Positions 62,281 through 64,000 of a stretch of DNA of 64,000 nt are shown here, one piece after another; position 1 is the first letter of the stretch; each line of letters opens with the position of its first letter. A program made the translations under genes and the position numbers. Below the pieces are notes generated by a model. That model worked only from the letters and a program-made list of their open reading frames with translations. It made no database searches and was not told the DNA's origin. The DNA comes from Lottia gigantea (taxonomy: Eukaryota > Mollusca > Gastropoda > Lottiidae): the NCBI RefSeq assembly GCF_000327385.1, contig NW_008708555.1:2951194-3015193 (forward strand), read 5' to 3'.

Positions 62281-64000
62281 GGCTACCTCTGGCAATTAAC
62301 TACTGTCTCATCTATTCAAAATATCTGATTGATAATGCACCGAACAACCTTTCGATGTATAAACAAAGTTAAAAGTGAAGAAAATCAATGAACAAGTTTT
62401 AAATGCTATTTCTATAATTTACATTATGTATTAAACTGATACGGTGCTCCTATGTGTATTGAATCTGTCTTCTGTTTATTTGCCTTTTCCACATATTTCA
62501 CAGACAATGTTCTCAATTCCCCTAGGAAGTCATATGATGCATGATTCAAATACAAAGGAAGGGCATGTGTGAAAAGTTCAATTTTTTGTCGATATTGTGT
62601 TTGGTAAAGACGCCAGATTTTCCAAATACAAAAAAATCGAACATATGTTTTAAAAAGGCGTTACAAAAGGCTTCTAACCCAAGTCATAAAAACATAAAGA
62701 GATCGATCGTCTTTCTGCTTGCATGTTTCTTCAAATAAAATTACTCATCAAAGACATTCCTTAAGGCGAGATCGGAAATTGAAGAAATTGGTTCAAACAT
62801 AAAAAAGACAATTTGTTATAGTCGTAATATTTGTACTTCTATTTTTTTTTTCAAATCTTTCGTCTGTCGTATACTACAGATTATATTGTTAATGTATAGG
62901 TTTTATTGCAAAAATATATCAAACGACGTCATTGCTTCTCAGCGAAACTATGTGCTACAAGAAGCTTTGTGCTTTTGAAACATAATAATTAAGTTGCGAA
63001 TAACGAACTGTGAATAATTCATGCAAAGAGCAATATGGCGCGTGAATTTAAGTTAAATTAACCGTTCAACTGTCAAATGTACGCGTCTGAGGAAGTGAAC
63101 ATAGGAATATCAAAGATAACTTAATGAAGACGTTATTTGATAAAAGCCGACATTCATGTCAAGAATGCTATTTACTCTTCTGAGCAAAAACATTATATTA
63201 TCTTTCCTAAGATCGATATGTTAACATTCTTCAGCGATTTGAAACCCTTAGGCACTAAAAAGTCAATGTAATATCTTATGTCACCATCACTTTTAAGAAC
63301 GATAACGACTGGTCCGACAAAAAGAATACTTAAATCAATGCGATAAAACCGGGAGTGTCTAGCCTGAATGGACAGTTATCACCTTTAGACTCATATCGAA
63401 TATCTGTATATTAGATATATGAATGAAATTTATCTCCAAGAGACTGATATTATCAGTTATTTATGAATGGGTTATATTATCGATAAGATTATATGGACCA
63501 GGGCTAATGAGGAAGCGGACTAGTTAAGTGATAACATTATAAAGTATATCACTTCCTTACTGCCAGTGGGTGTAGTTGGCTTGGTGTTTCACGTAAGATA
63601 TCAAAACAATAATTGATGTATATTCTTAAATGAAGTAAGGTAACTAAAATAAAATCAATTTAAGGCATTTTAGCTGAATTCCGTTTCCTTGTAAAATATA
63701 TATGAGTACAAACAGATTCTTGCGGTATTTGAAATCCGCCATGAATGAATTGCTTCGTGCAATAGCTTTAAAAGAAAACAACTCTCTTACGAGAGTGGCG
63801 TTTGATCTTAACTTTTAAGAAACTTTACTGCTAAATATTAGGTCACAGGGCTCTAAATAATACATTAGTTGAGGAGCATCAATCGAATGGCAATTTTCTT
63901 TGATGGACTGCACTAGAGAGAAACGTTTGAGTGCCTTGAATCAACCTGTGGTATTGAATATACCACGCCGATTAAAAGTGTTCGGTTTCATTAAAAGGTA
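62281..64000. other. Intergenic to the right edge
   Basis: No gene, RNA or classified repeat was recognised in the last 1.7 kb. Confidence 0.35.

Overview
The window is AT-rich, intron-rich animal DNA. Several features suggest a lophotrochozoan, most likely a gastropod mollusc: F-type lectin genes, a tRNA-headed SINE, many minisatellites, and compact GT-AG genes with short exons. The assignment is an inference from gene families; no rRNA or mitochondrial marker is present.

Layout. 1-718 (-): the 5' part of a gene that runs off the left edge and encodes an 8-residue N-[S/T]-P repeat. 2.9-4.6 kb and 14.6-16.6 kb (+): two paralogous F-type lectin/PAN-like genes with identical exon lengths. Between them, at 6.6-11.1 kb (-), lies an L1/Tx1-like LINE with target-site duplications; it is dead and internally deleted. 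20.2-20.7 kb (+): a small FAM181-like gene carrying a TEAD-binding-type Omega-loop motif, followed at once by a 2.1 kb array of 47-bp repeats. 23.6-24.2 kb (-): a Tctex1-type dynein light chain. 28.6-32.6 kb (+): a ten-exon papain-family cysteine protease. 35.8-42.1 kb (-): a 13-exon APLF gene (FHA, Ku-binding motif, two PBZ fingers). 43.0-44.9 kb (+): an intronless NPLOC4 gene, head-to-head with APLF. 46.6-48.3 kb (-): TEX30 alpha/beta hydrolase, four exons. 49.2-52.5 kb (-): an ankyrin-repeat and SOCS-box (ASB) gene, seven exons. 54.2-56.3 kb: two minisatellites. From 56.3 to 64 kb I see no convincing gene, only a dispersed repeat present twice.

How the genes may relate. APLF tethers Ku during DNA end joining, and NPL4 is a cofactor of the p97/VCP segregase, which removes Ku from DNA; here they share a 905-bp divergent intergenic region. 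The lectin pair is a local duplication and has lost the arginine motif used by canonical F-type lectins to bind fucose. The other genes look like unrelated housekeeping or signalling neighbours.

Exon models were built by hand from GT-AG borders and phase continuity. Family names rest on motifs recalled from known families, not on a database search.
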